A DNA stretch of 64,000 nucleotides, from positions 62,001-126,000 of the forward strand of contig JAHECA010000004.1 in NCBI GenBank assembly GCA_024642005.1, in the 5' to 3' direction. The translations under genes and the position numbers were made by a program. The stretch is from Robiginitalea sp. GTDB taxonomy: Bacteria; Bacteroidota; Bacteroidia; Flavobacteriales; Flavobacteriaceae. The notes beneath the pieces were generated by a model. It was not told the DNA's origin, made no database searches, and saw only the letters and a program-made list of their open reading frames with translations. Position 1 is the first letter of the stretch; each line of letters opens with the position of its first letter. Shown one piece after another: positions 18,154 to 27,077 of this stretch.

Positions 18154-20331
18154 CTAATTCCCCCTGCTGCCCGGATGGTACTGCTCCTGTGCCCGGGCTT
18201 CCACATCTTCCCGGTAATAGGGTACATCTTTAAAGCGGGCCGCCCGGTACATTTCGGCCTGGTCGCCGAAATGGGGCGAAGTGGGGTCGCCGCTCTGCCC
18301 GCCGGCCAGTAGCGACTTGGCGTGTACTTTCTCCCCGAATTCCACTACCGCGACAAAGCTGTTGCCCCGCGTCCCGTATATCTTTTTCGTGTGGTTTCCG
18401 TACCGGGCCCCGTATGCGGCGAGTGCGCCCCACCTACCCGACGCCAACCCGATGGGCAGGCTCGGTTTGCCGTCGTCAAAGGCCTGAAAAATAGCGCCAT
18501 TGAGTCGCTGGTAACGGTTCACCTCCCCCCAGGGCAGCCGCCAGGTACCGAAATCGGCGTTTAACCCGTCCAGGGTTTCCCGGAACACCTGCAACCGCTC
18601 CTCTGGGGGCGATCCCAAACCGAAATAGCTCATGAGTTCCATATCACTCATGCCCTCAGGGCGGGTAGCAATACTGCCATACCGGGAGCCATAGTAATGG
18701 GCCAGGGTCATGGCCTCAGAGGTTTCCGATGTACGGTAATCCCAGTTGCGCAGTATTTCAATGGCTGGCCCCAGCTCCGGGTCACCACCCCCTGCGGCAT
18801 CGTAGGCCGAGACCAATCCCGGGATGAGCGCCTCGAAGGCCGGCAGGTAGGAATCGTAGGCCAGGGAGATCAGGCTGTCGAGCGTATAACCCGAGCGGTC
18901 GCGGAGCAGCCTCATTGCGTGGATTCCCCTGAAATTCTCCTCGTCAATCGACATATACCCCGGGTAATCGCCCTTTTTGGGGCTGTGCTCCAGGGCCGCC
19001 GTGTAGGGGGTGGAGTTGCAGTTCTGTATCCAGCCGTTGGGCGGGTTCAGCAAGGTTATTTCCTCATCGACCGTATGCAGGCCCTGCCAGTCGGTGGCCG
19101 GGTCGGCACCGTCTACCGGTTCCTCAAAGTTGAAACGGGTATCCCGTTTGGGGATAAAGTTGCCGTGGAAATAGGCAATATTGCCCTCGGCATCGGCATA
19201 GACCGTATTGTTGGAAGAGTTGGTGCGCAGGTCCATCATCTGGCGGAAGCCTTTATACGAATCTTGCTTGGTGCGGATGTACGATTGTTCCAGGGCCCGG
19301 GCAGGCGACCACATCATTGCGGTGGCCACGGGCCTGCCCCCCACCTGGTGGGTAATAGGACCGTGGTGGGTGCGGTACACCGGAAAGGTACGCCGGGCGA
19401 GGCTGTCGCCCGAGCGGTACAGCAGGGTTTCTTCTGAAACGGTTACCGGCCGCAATTCATCACCGTACCGGTACAGCAACTCACCGTCTGAGCCCGCGAT
19501 ATCTTCGATGTACTCATCCATCACATCGGTATAGGTAGAGGTGTGCATCCAGCCCGTTTTCTCATTGAACCCCTGGTAGATGAAAAACTGGCCCCAGGTA
19601 ACCGCCCCGTAGGCGTTCATCCCTTCTTCGCTTACCATGTGCATCTCGCCACGGAAATAGAAGGAGGTGTGCGGATTGATCAGAAGCATCGGGTTTCCCG
19701 AGGCAGTCAAAGTCCCCGACAGCGCTATGCCGTTGGAACCTCCCGGTTCGAGCTCGGCCTCCCGCTGCTGCAATTCCTGCCAGGCCGCTGCCGGGAATTC
19801 CACTCCTCCCTCGTAATAAGCCTGCAGCTTTTCGGTGCTCACCCGCTCGATATCGCCCCCTATGGAACCCTCGCTGAAATACATAGGCATCCAGGGCTCG
19901 AAACGGTCGAGCAGGCGGGGCTTTACCTCAGGGTGGGTATGAAGGTAATAATTGATGCCGTCGGCAAAGGCGTCGCATAATTTTTTCAGCCAGGGCGGGC
20001 TGCTTTCGTAGGCAGACACGGCTTCCTCGCGGCTCATGAAGAGGCGGGCGCGCAGATCGCTGTAAAGGGCCTCCTCTCCTTCCACCTCGGCCAGCCTCCC
20101 GATGGCCCAGATATAGTTCTGTTCCACCCGGTTAAAATCGTCTTCGCACTGGGCGTACAACATCCCGAACACGGCATCGGCATCGGTTTGGCCGTACACA
20201 TGGGGCACCCCGTAATCGTCGCGAAAAATAGTGATTCGGGAAGCCTGTTCTTCCCATTGCTCTACTTCACCCTTCGCACTCTGGCGGCAAGACGCCAGGG
20301 CCAGGATTAGCAATAAACTGACAAGTCTCAT
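18154..20331 (-). CDS. Penicillin acylase family (S45) lipoprotein
   Basis: The 725-residue precursor begins with a lipoprotein signal (lipobox LASC, Cys15). It has the N-terminal nucleophile hydrolase layout: an alpha chain starting ITIFRDDYGVPHVYG, a spacer, then the predicted self-cleavage site with nucleophile Ser199 followed by Asn-Gly (GGSNGIAL), and a beta chain with INPHTSFYF and the late NHTKKIYGTRGNSFVAVVEF. Members hydrolyse amide-linked acyl groups such as beta-lactam side chains, acyl-homoserine lactones and lipopeptides; nothing here picks one. Location should be the periplasm or outer membrane. It stands alone, reading away from the rseC-rnf operon. Confidence 0.92.
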   Translation of the reverse strand: MRLVSLLLILALASCRQSAKGEVEQWEEQASRITIFRDDYGVPHVYGQTDADAVFGMLYAQCEDDFNRVEQNYIWAIGRLAEVEGEEALYSDLRARLFMSREEAVSAYESSPPWLKKLCDAFADGINYYLHTHPEVKPRLLDRFEPWMPMYFSEGSIGGDIERVSTEKLQAYYEGGVEFPAAAWQELQQREAELEPGGSNGIALSGTLTASGNPMLLINPHTSFYFRGEMHMVSEEGMNAYGAVTWGQFFIYQGFNEKTGWMHTSTYTDVMDEYIEDIAGSDGELLYRYGDELRPVTVSEETLLYRSGDSLARRTFPVYRTHHGPITHQVGGRPVATAMMWSPARALEQSYIRTKQDSYKGFRQMMDLRTNSSNNTVYADAEGNIAYFHGNFIPKRDTRFNFEEPVDGADPATDWQGLHTVDEEITLLNPPNGWIQNCNSTPYTAALEHSPKKGDYPGYMSIDEENFRGIHAMRLLRDRSGYTLDSLISLAYDSYLPAFEALIPGLVSAYDAAGGGDPELGPAIEILRNWDYRTSETSEAMTLAHYYGSRYGSIATRPEGMSDMELMSYFGLGSPPEERLQVFRETLDGLNADFGTWRLPWGEVNRYQRLNGAIFQAFDDGKPSLPIGLASGRWGALAAYGARYGNHTKKIYGTRGNSFVAVVEFGEKVHAKSLLAGGQSGDPTSPHFGDQAEMYRAARFKDVPYYREDVEARAQEQYHPGSRGN

Positions 20332-20489
20332 AACTTACACATCTGGCTGGTTGTGAATGTATTAACCGAACTGACCTGCCCCGAATACCGCAACAGCCCG
20401 TTCTGATTTGCCTAAAGGTAGTCTAATTCGTCATTTTTCCATCGGGTTGCCCCTGGGAAGAATGAGGCCCAACGCTGATATATGTCATG

Positions 20490-20506
20490 AAATGCCTGTG
20501 GCATTT
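20490..20506. promoter_or_regulatory. Perfect inverted repeat upstream of rseC-rnf
   Basis: AAATGCC and GGCATTT are separated by TGT, forming a perfect 7-3-7 palindrome ending 47 bases before the start of the rseC-like gene at 20554. It sits in the 222-base divergent gap between the penicillin acylase and the rnf operon. It could be an operator or a small hairpin; no known regulator consensus is assigned. I see no clear -33/-7 promoter pair in the gap. Confidence 0.35.
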
Positions 20507-20553
20507 GTAGTAGCTTCACCCTTGTAAAACGACCTGTTTCCAAAAACACAGGA

Positions 20554-20982
20554 ATGGATGCAAAGCTAACAGCAACGGATGCATTTGTCCATTCGGGGGT
20601 GGTGACCAGGATTGCCGGCAAATCGGTTTATGTGGCACTGGACCCGAACCTGCATTGCGAATCGTGCCATGCCAGAGGGGCATGCGGGGTTCACGATGCC
20701 GGCACCCGTGAGATCGAAATTACCGACCCCGATGGACCCTTCGAACTGCATGAGCCCGTCTCCGTGATCCTGAAAAAGGAGCTGGGGAACAAAGCCCTCT
20801 TCTGGGCCTATATTTTTCCCTTTCTCCTTATGACCCTGACTTTGTTTGCCGCCTCTGCCGTACTGCCTGAGTGGATGGCCGGCTTACTATCGCTTGTAAT
20901 TCTTATCCCTTATTATCTGGGGGTTGCCCTGCTGAAAAAGTATTTCAGGAAAACCTTCAAGATCTCCATCCAAAGAAGTTGA
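20554..20982 (+). CDS. rseC: RseC/MucC-like SoxR-reducing system protein
   Basis: The 142-residue protein has an N-terminal oxidised/metal-cluster-like domain with C-x2-C-x5-C (CESCHARGAC) and two adjoining membrane helices (about 82-125), ending in a basic tail. This is the RseC/MucC layout. In other bacteria RseC is encoded with Rnf/Rsx genes and takes part in membrane redox, including SoxR reduction in E. coli. Here it is the first gene before rnfB (6-base gap), matching the usual Bacteroidota arrangement. The exact electron partner is unknown. The start ATG 20554 is the first plausible one; 222 bases of non-coding DNA precede it. Confidence 0.88.
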   Translation: MDAKLTATDAFVHSGVVTRIAGKSVYVALDPNLHCESCHARGACGVHDAGTREIEITDPDGPFELHEPVSVILKKELGNKALFWAYIFPFLLMTLTLFAASAVLPEWMAGLLSLVILIPYYLGVALLKKYFRKTFKISIQRS

Positions 20983-20988
20983 TGCGGC

Positions 20989-21876
20989 ATGACAGATTCC
21001 ATCCTAAATAGCGTGATATTACTGACCGGGCTGGGAATAGTGGCAGCCCTGGTGCTCTATGTGGTATCCAAGAAATTTTACGTGTATGAAAACCCGCTGA
21101 TCGCTGAGGTGGAAGAGCTGCTGCCAGGAGCCAATTGCGCTGGCTGCGGCTCACCCGGCTGCCGGTCCTTTGCCGAAAAGCTCGTCTCTTCCGACGACAT
21201 AGCCAACCTGTTCTGCCCGGTGGGAGGCAATGCGGTGATGAAGCAGGTCTCGGCAGCCCTGGGCAAGGAAATTGCAGAGCAAGACCCCACCGTGGCAGTA
21301 GTCCGCTGCCAGGGCAGTTGCGAGGTGAGGCCCAAAACCAGCGAATACCAGGGGCCCCGGTCGTGTGCCATTTCGGCCCTGATCTACAGCGGGGAAACCG
21401 ATTGCCAGTACGGGTGCCTGGGCGACGGAGATTGCGTGGTTGCCTGCAAATTCGACGCCATGTACATGGACGAGGAAACCGGCCTTCCGGTGGTGATTAC
21501 CGACAAATGCACATCCTGTGGCATGTGCGTAACGGCCTGCCCGCGGGGCATCATCGAAATGCGCCCCAAACACAAGCGCGACCTGAAAATCTATGTGGGC
21601 TGCCTCAACGAAGAGAAAGGCGGCATTGCCAAAAAAGCCTGTTCGGTGGCCTGTATCGGTTGTTCCAAATGCCTGGACATTTGCCCTAAGGAGGCCATTG
21701 TCATGAACAACAACCTCGCCTACATAGACCCGGCTTATTGCACCCTGTGCCGGAAATGCGTAGATGTTTGCCCCACCCATTCCATCATAGAAACGAATTT
21801 CCCGCCCAGGAAGGTGAAACAGGAAGAAGTGCCTGTAATCAAAGTTGAACCGGTAAAACCCCAGCCAGATGCTTAA
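20989..21876 (+). CDS. rnfB: Rnf complex subunit B (multi-cluster ferredoxin-like)
   Basis: The 295-residue protein has one N-terminal membrane helix (about 5-27), then the Fe-S domain ligands C50, C53, C58 and C76. It continues with further clusters: the pattern around CQGSCEV and CVVAC, CTSCGMCVTACP, CIGCSKCLDICP and CTLCRKCVDVCP. RnfB is the entry point for electrons from reduced ferredoxin into the Rnf ferredoxin:NAD oxidoreductase at the inner membrane, which couples electron flow to sodium or proton export. Its stop overlaps the rnfC start by 8 bases. The length and cluster count fit long RnfB forms. Confidence 0.96.
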   Translation: MTDSILNSVILLTGLGIVAALVLYVVSKKFYVYENPLIAEVEELLPGANCAGCGSPGCRSFAEKLVSSDDIANLFCPVGGNAVMKQVSAALGKEIAEQDPTVAVVRCQGSCEVRPKTSEYQGPRSCAISALIYSGETDCQYGCLGDGDCVVACKFDAMYMDEETGLPVVITDKCTSCGMCVTACPRGIIEMRPKHKRDLKIYVGCLNEEKGGIAKKACSVACIGCSKCLDICPKEAIVMNNNLAYIDPAYCTLCRKCVDVCPTHSIIETNFPPRKVKQEEVPVIKVEPVKPQPDA

Positions 21877-23197
21877 AACCTTTCCGAAAGGAGGAATCCA
21901 CCCTCCGGAGAACAAGCTTACCGCTGATACCCCCATCAAAAAAATGCCGGTACCCCGGGTGGTATATGTGCCCATATCGCAACATATCGGCATCCCCGCA
22001 GAAATCGTGGTCGAGGTAAAGCAAAAGGTCGAAATCGGACAGGTGATCGCCCGCTCGGGCGGTTACGTCTCTTCCAATATCCACGCCCCTGTAGCCGGCA
22101 CGGTAACCAAGCTGGACATGATCGTGGATACCACCGGTTATAAAAAACAGTGCATCGTTATCAGGACAGACGACAAAAACGAGTCTAACTACCAGGAACC
22201 TGAATTCCCGCTCATCCCGGAAATCGCCATGGCACCCGAAGAAATTCTGCAGCGCATCGCCGATTTCGGGATCGTGGGGTTGGGGGGAGCCACCTTCCCG
22301 GCCCACGTGAAACTCCATGTCAAGGCCGACAAACACCTGGACTGCCTGATTGTGAACGGAGTGGAATGCGAGCCCTACCTGACCGCCGACCACCGCCTCA
22401 TGCTCGAGAAGACCGATGAAATCCTGGTCGGCATCCGGATATTAATGCGGGCCCTGCACATCGAGCGGGCCATAATCGGCATCGAGAACAACAAGCGCGA
22501 CGCCATTGAGCGCTTCAGGGAGCGCAACCCCAAAGGCTCCGGAATACAGATTGCCGCCCTGCAGGTCAAATACCCGCAAGGAGGCGAAAAGCAACTCATC
22601 CGCGCTCTGCTGGGACGGGAGGTGCCTATGAACGGCCTGCCCCTCGACGTGGGGGTGGTGGTCCACAACGTGGGAACCGTCTTCGCCATTTACCAGGCGG
22701 TGCAACACAACCGCCCCCTGATGGAAAGGGTGGTTACCGTTACGGGTAAAAAACTGGAAAAACCTTCCAATTTCTGGGTTAAGATCGGCACCCCCATTAC
22801 CGACCTGCTCGCCGAGGCCGGGGGCGTACCGGAAGGCACCCGCAAAATCGTGAGCGGCGGGCCCATGATGGGCAAGGCCCTTAAAAGTACCGATGTGCCG
22901 GTTACCAAGGGCACTTCGGGTATTCTGGTAATCCCCGACGACGAAGCCAGCCGGGGCGAGCCCAGAAGTTGTATCCGCTGCGGGGAATGCGTAGACGTTT
23001 GCCCCATGGGCCTGGAACCCCATCTGCTGATGAACCTAACCGAGAAAAGCCTGTTTGAAAAGGCGGCCCGGGAAGATATATTGACCTGCATCGAATGCGG
23101 CTCCTGCAGCTATGTCTGCCCTTCCCACCGGCCCCTGCTGGATTACATCCGGTTTGGCAAATCGATAACCAAGCAACTCCAAACGAAATCTGCCTAG
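21869..23197 (+). CDS. rnfC: Rnf complex subunit C (NADH-binding, 2[4Fe-4S])
   Basis: The 442-residue soluble subunit carries the RnfC/NqrA-like N-terminal domain (HIGIPAEIVVEVKQKVEIGQ, ending IHAPVAGTVTKL), the Complex I 51 kDa-like nucleotide and flavin region (VGLGGATFPAHVKL, VNGVECEPYLTADH, YPQGGEKQLIRAL) and two C-terminal clusters, CIRCGECVDVCP and CIECGSCSYVCP. It is the NAD-reducing end of Rnf. The C-terminus stops soon after the second cluster, without the long Ala/Lys-rich tail of gammaproteobacterial RnfC. It overlaps rnfB by 8 bases and is followed after 2 bases by rnfD. Confidence 0.96.
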   Translation: MLKTFPKGGIHPPENKLTADTPIKKMPVPRVVYVPISQHIGIPAEIVVEVKQKVEIGQVIARSGGYVSSNIHAPVAGTVTKLDMIVDTTGYKKQCIVIRTDDKNESNYQEPEFPLIPEIAMAPEEILQRIADFGIVGLGGATFPAHVKLHVKADKHLDCLIVNGVECEPYLTADHRLMLEKTDEILVGIRILMRALHIERAIIGIENNKRDAIERFRERNPKGSGIQIAALQVKYPQGGEKQLIRALLGREVPMNGLPLDVGVVVHNVGTVFAIYQAVQHNRPLMERVVTVTGKKLEKPSNFWVKIGTPITDLLAEAGGVPEGTRKIVSGGPMMGKALKSTDVPVTKGTSGILVIPDDEASRGEPRSCIRCGECVDVCPMGLEPHLLMNLTEKSLFEKAAREDILTCIECGSCSYVCPSHRPLLDYIRFGKSITKQLQTKSA

Positions 23198-23199
23198 CC

Positions 23200-24210
23200 A
23201 TGAGCGACCAGCCCATCATTGTTTCTGCCTCGCCTCATGTGCATTCAGACCGGACTTCCAAAAAACTGATGTACGACGTGGTCATTGCCCTGATACCCGC
23301 CTTTTTGGTATCGCTCTACGTGTTTGGGCTCCAGGCCCTGCTCGTTACGGGGGTGGCCGTGCTGTCGTGCCTGCTGATCGAGTACCTGATCCAGCGCTAC
23401 ATCCTGAAATCGGCCGTTACCATCGGCGACGGCTCGGCCCTGATTACCGGCTTGCTGCTGGCCTTCAACCTGCCGGCCGGCCTTCCGGTCTGGATGATCG
23501 TGGTCGGTAGCCTGGTTGCCATCGGCATTGCCAAGCTGTCGTTCGGAGGCCTGGGCTATAACATTTTTAACCCGGCCCTGGTGGGCAGGGTATTCCTGCT
23601 GGTTTCCTTCCCCGTTCAGATGACCCTCTGGCCCACGGCTGTGGAAAACAACACCACCCTGGTAGATGCCGTAACGGGGGCAACCACCCTGGGCCTGATC
23701 AAGGAAGGCGTGCAGTTCGGACAGACGATTACGGAACTCAGCCCCCAGATCCCGTCGGTAACCAGCATGTTCCTGGGCATCACGACGGGCTCCATCGGAG
23801 AAATGTCGGCCCTGGCCCTGCTGTTGGGCGGCCTGTACCTGCTGTACCGCAAAGTGATTTCCTGGCATATCCCCGTTGCCCTGCTGGGCACCATGGCCCT
23901 GATGACCGGCATCTTTTGGTATGTCGACCCGGAGCATTACGCCAACCCGCTTATCCACCTGCTTTCGGGCGGGGCAGTTCTCGGGGCTTTTTTCATGGCT
24001 ACTGACCTGGTGACCAGCCCGGTAACCAAAAAAGGGATGGTGATTTTCGCTATCGGAATTGGAGTGATCACCGTGGTAATCCGCCTCTTCGGGTCGTATC
24101 CGGAAGGCATTTCCTTTGCCATCCTGATCATGAACGCTTTTGTTCCCCTGATCAACAGTTATTTCAAACCCAGGAGGTTTGGGTCCAAAATCAAGGTTAA
24201 AATGGTGTGA
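23200..24210 (+). CDS. rnfD: Rnf complex subunit D (covalent FMN membrane subunit)
   Basis: The start is placed at ATG 23200, right after the rnfC stop; the frame is open 35 codons further up, but that would overlap the RnfC clusters. The 336-residue polytopic protein includes SFGGLGYNIFNPALVGRVFL and the flavinylation motif D156-AVTGA-T162, where FMN should be attached by phosphoester to Thr162. RnfD is a channel-like subunit related to NqrB and helps couple electron flow to ion transport. Two bases separate it from rnfG. An ApbE-type flavin transferase is needed and is not in this window. Confidence 0.96.
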   Translation: MSDQPIIVSASPHVHSDRTSKKLMYDVVIALIPAFLVSLYVFGLQALLVTGVAVLSCLLIEYLIQRYILKSAVTIGDGSALITGLLLAFNLPAGLPVWMIVVGSLVAIGIAKLSFGGLGYNIFNPALVGRVFLLVSFPVQMTLWPTAVENNTTLVDAVTGATTLGLIKEGVQFGQTITELSPQIPSVTSMFLGITTGSIGEMSALALLLGGLYLLYRKVISWHIPVALLGTMALMTGIFWYVDPEHYANPLIHLLSGGAVLGAFFMATDLVTSPVTKKGMVIFAIGIGVITVVIRLFGSYPEGISFAILIMNAFVPLINSYFKPRRFGSKIKVKMV

Positions 24211-24212
24211 GC

Positions 24213-24809
24213 ATGAAAAAGAAAGAATCTACGCTTTTGAACATGGCTGTGGTGCTTTTCGTGATCACACTGGCTTCGGGCCTCTCGCTGGGTTACGTGA
24301 ACGACCTCACTGCCGGGCCGAAGGCCGCGGCCAAGCTGGCCAAAAAAGTGGCAGCCCTCAAAGGGGTGCTGCCATCCTTCGACAACAACCCGGTCGACGA
24401 AGCCTGGAAAGTACCCTCGTCCTGGGCCAAAGACAGTATTGAGATTTATCCGGCCCGAGGGCCCGAGGGCTTTGTGGGGGCCGCCGTTACCGGGGCCTCC
24501 GACAAAGGCTACAACGGCCTGGTTCGCCTGATGGTGGGCTTTGAACCCGACGGGACCATTCGAAATATCGCCGTATTGGAACAGAAGGAAACCCCCGGCC
24601 TGGGCACCAAGATGACAGGCGAAAAGTTCATGAAGCAATTCCGGGGCAAAAACCCTTCGGATTTTGAACTCAAGCCCCGGAAAGACGGGGGTGAGGTAGA
24701 CGCCCTGGCTGGAGCCACCATCAGCACGCGCGCCTTTTCAGAAGCGACGCGAGAGGCGTACGACACCTATATGAAACAACGGCAAACCCTTACAGAAAAC
24801 GAACACTGA
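24213..24809 (+). CDS. rnfG: Rnf complex subunit G (covalent FMN periplasmic subunit)
   Basis: The 198-residue protein has one N-terminal membrane helix (about 10-28) and an FMN-binding domain. The motif D163-ALAGA-T169-IS marks Thr169 as the site of covalent FMN. I use ATG 24213, two bases after the rnfD stop, rather than the in-frame GTG at 24207 that overlaps it. RnfG lies on the periplasmic side and receives electrons on their way between the RnfA/E Fe-S site and RnfD. The end is short and hydrophilic, and rnfE follows after 5 bases. Confidence 0.95.
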   Translation: MKKKESTLLNMAVVLFVITLASGLSLGYVNDLTAGPKAAAKLAKKVAALKGVLPSFDNNPVDEAWKVPSSWAKDSIEIYPARGPEGFVGAAVTGASDKGYNGLVRLMVGFEPDGTIRNIAVLEQKETPGLGTKMTGEKFMKQFRGKNPSDFELKPRKDGGEVDALAGATISTRAFSEATREAYDTYMKQRQTLTENEH

Positions 24810-24814
24810 AGCTT

Positions 24815-25420
24815 ATGGCCACACCCCTGAACCCCCGTCAAAATTTCCTGAAAGGGATCGTTAAGGAAAACCCGGTCTTTGTGATGCTTCTGGGGATGTG
24901 CCCCACCCTGGGTGTCACCTCCTCGGCCTTTAACGGCCTGGGTATGGGCCTGGCCACCCTGTTCGTCTTGCTGATGTCGAACCTGGTGGTTTCGCTGGTA
25001 AAATCGCAGATTCCAAGCAAGGTGCGAATTCCGGCCTTCATTGTTATCATCGCCTCGTTCGTAACCGTGGTCGAAATGGTATTGGAGGCTTATATCCCCT
25101 TCCTGTATGAGCAGCTGGGCATCTTTATCCCGCTCATCGTGGTGAACTGCGTTATCCTGGGGCGGGCCGAAGCCTTTGCCTCCAAAAACAAGCTGGGTGC
25201 CTCCCTGCTCGATGCCCTGGGCATGGGCCTGGGCTTTACCATGGCGCTTACCGTCCTGGGGGCCACCCGCGAAATCCTGGGCAACGGCAGCCTGTTCGAG
25301 CTGCGGTTTTTCTCAGAAGACGCCCAGACGATCCTGCTGTTTATTCTGCCGCCGGGAGCTTTTATCGCCCTGGCATACCTTACCCTGGTGTTCAACCGGT
25401 TAACCCGCAAAGTAGCTTGA
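24815..25420 (+). CDS. rnfE: Rnf complex subunit E (NqrD/RnfE family)
   Basis: The 201-residue membrane protein (six helices) has the NqrDE/RnfAE hallmark segments: GMCPTLGVTSSAFNGLGMGL, where the Cys in the first helix region contributes to an intramembrane Fe-S site, and IPLIVVNCVILGRAEAFASK, with the second Cys. With RnfA it forms the pseudo-symmetric pair that moves electrons through the membrane. One base separates its stop from the rnfA start. Family, length and position all agree. Confidence 0.95.
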   Translation: MATPLNPRQNFLKGIVKENPVFVMLLGMCPTLGVTSSAFNGLGMGLATLFVLLMSNLVVSLVKSQIPSKVRIPAFIVIIASFVTVVEMVLEAYIPFLYEQLGIFIPLIVVNCVILGRAEAFASKNKLGASLLDALGMGLGFTMALTVLGATREILGNGSLFELRFFSEDAQTILLFILPPGAFIALAYLTLVFNRLTRKVA

Positions 25421-25421
25421 G

Positions 25422-25997
25422 ATGGAATATATCATCATCCTGATTGGCGCCGTATTCGTAAACAACATAGTCCTTTCCCAGTTTCTGGGCATCTGCCCGT
25501 TCCTGGGCGTTTCGAGCAAGGTTTCCACCTCGGTGGGCATGTCGGGGGCCGTGTTGTTCGTCATGACCATCGCCACAACCGTAACCTACCTGTTGCACCA
25601 GTATGTGCTGGTCCCTGCGGGTTTGGAATACCTGCGCACCATCTCCTTTATCCTGGTGATTGCAGCCCTGGTACAAATGGTGGAAATCATTCTGAAGAAA
25701 GTGAGCCCGCCCCTGTACCAGGCGCTCGGGGTTTTCCTGCCCCTGATCACCACCAACTGCGCCGTGCTTGGGGTAACCATCCTGGCGCTGGGCCTGGTAG
25801 ACGCCAGCCTGATCAAGGCCGTGTTCTTTGCCTTTTCCACCTCGCTCGGCTTTGCCCTTGCCCTGATCGTCTTTGCCAGCATCCGGGAGTTCCTCGAACT
25901 GGCCGATCTTCCCGAAGGGATGAAGGGCGTGCCGATCAACCTGCTGGTTGCCGGGCTGCTTTCCCTTGCCTTCCTGGGGTTTGCCGGGTTGGTTTAA
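25422..25997 (+). CDS. rnfA: Rnf complex subunit A (NqrE/RnfA family)
   Basis: The 191-residue six-helix protein is the partner of RnfE in inverted topology. It carries the paired motifs FLGICPFLGVSSKVSTSVGM and LPLITTNCAVLGVTI, each with the Cys used for the intramembrane Fe-S centre. It is the last gene of the rseC-rnfBCDGEA operon and is followed 15 bases later by a perfect hairpin terminator shared with the convergent korB gene. Confidence 0.96.
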   Translation: MEYIIILIGAVFVNNIVLSQFLGICPFLGVSSKVSTSVGMSGAVLFVMTIATTVTYLLHQYVLVPAGLEYLRTISFILVIAALVQMVEIILKKVSPPLYQALGVFLPLITTNCAVLGVTILALGLVDASLIKAVFFAFSTSLGFALALIVFASIREFLELADLPEGMKGVPINLLVAGLLSLAFLGFAGLV

Positions 25998-26012
25998 ATC
26001 TGGACGCACCGC

Positions 26013-26046
26013 AAAAAAAAAGGGCCCGCACTTGGCGGGCCCTTTC
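26013..26046. terminator. Bidirectional intrinsic terminator, rnfA / korB
   Basis: A run of eight A (26013-26020) precedes the stem AGGGCCCGC (26021-26029), loop ACTTG and GCGGGCCCT (26035-26043), then TT. The 9-bp stem is perfect and extends by A-T pairs. It works in both directions between the convergent rnfA and korB stops. Confidence 0.9.
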
Positions 26047-26064
26047 CGTTATTTCCCTTTTCGG

Positions 26065-27075
26065 TTACTTAACCGTATAGGTTTCTCCAGAGAAGAAAAG
26101 GTCGTCGGTCCGTTTAAATTCGGACCGGGCCTTCACCTGCTCGGTAAGGGCCACTTCACGCTCCTCGAGGGTCACGTCTGCCACGCTTCGGATGATGCCG
26201 GTTACTATCGGGAACTGCAGGCGCACCAGCATCTGGTGGAGGGTGGGGTCCTGCTCATGGGCGTCGTGAACCAGGACATCCTTCTCGGTAATACCCTTTT
26301 CGCCCAGGGTAACCACTTCCAACTTGAGGCCTTTAAGAACCAGGCCCTTGTCGCGGTCTTTGCCAAACAGCATGGGTTTGCCGTGTTCTACGTGCAACTG
26401 CTTGTCTTCGCGCACGGCCTTGTCGGTAAATTCCGTATAGCAGCCGTCGTTGAAAATGACGCAGTTCTGCAGTACCTCGATCAGGGAAGTGCCGTTGAAC
26501 CGCTCGGCCTCGATGAGCACCTGGGTCATCTCCTGGGGCGTATTGCCTGCAACCCGGGCGTAGAAACGCGCCTGGGCCCCGATGGCCAGTTCACCGGCCA
26601 GGAACGGGGGCTGGGTATTGCCATAGGGCGACGACTTGGTCTTTTGCCCCACCAGGGAGGTAGGGGAGAACTGCCCTTTGGTGAGGCCGTAAATCCGGTT
26701 GTTGAACAAAATCATGTTCAGGTCGATATTCCGCCTCAGCACGTGGATGAAATGGTTTCCCCCAATGGCCAGGCTGTCGCCGTCGCCGGTAATCACCCAA
26801 ACACTGAGCTTCGGGTTGGCAAGCTTGACCCCCGAGGCGATGGCAGGAGCCCGGCCATGGATGCCGTGCATGCCGTAGGTGTCCATATAATACGGGAATC
26901 GCGACGAGCAGCCAATGCCCGAGATGAAGACCACGTCTTCCTTGTTCACCCCCATCTCGGGCAGGGCCTTTTGCATGGCGCGCAGTACCACATAGTCGTC
27001 GCAGCCCGGGCACCACCGTACTTCCTGGTCGCTCGCAAAATCTTTATAGGTGTATTTCTTAATGGCCGTTTCCAT
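26065..27075 (-). CDS. korB: 2-oxoacid:ferredoxin oxidoreductase, beta subunit (2-oxoglutarate type)
   Basis: The 336-residue subunit binds thiamine diphosphate and a [4Fe-4S] cluster. Visible are C22-P-G-C25 (RWCPGCDDY), GIGCSSR, and the ThDP/magnesium motif GDGDSLAIGG followed by NNRIYGLTKGQ. Together with KorA it oxidatively decarboxylates a 2-oxoacid, probably 2-oxoglutarate, to an acyl-CoA while reducing ferredoxin. The gamma/alpha-fused partner lies 2 bases upstream in the same operon. The C-terminal tail of about 40 residues is rich in charged residues. It converges on rnfA, with a shared terminator. Confidence 0.93.
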   Translation of the reverse strand: METAIKKYTYKDFASDQEVRWCPGCDDYVVLRAMQKALPEMGVNKEDVVFISGIGCSSRFPYYMDTYGMHGIHGRAPAIASGVKLANPKLSVWVITGDGDSLAIGGNHFIHVLRRNIDLNMILFNNRIYGLTKGQFSPTSLVGQKTKSSPYGNTQPPFLAGELAIGAQARFYARVAGNTPQEMTQVLIEAERFNGTSLIEVLQNCVIFNDGCYTEFTDKAVREDKQLHVEHGKPMLFGKDRDKGLVLKGLKLEVVTLGEKGITEKDVLVHDAHEQDPTLHQMLVRLQFPIVTGIIRSVADVTLEEREVALTEQVKARSEFKRTDDLFFSGETYTVK

Positions 27076-27077
27076 AG

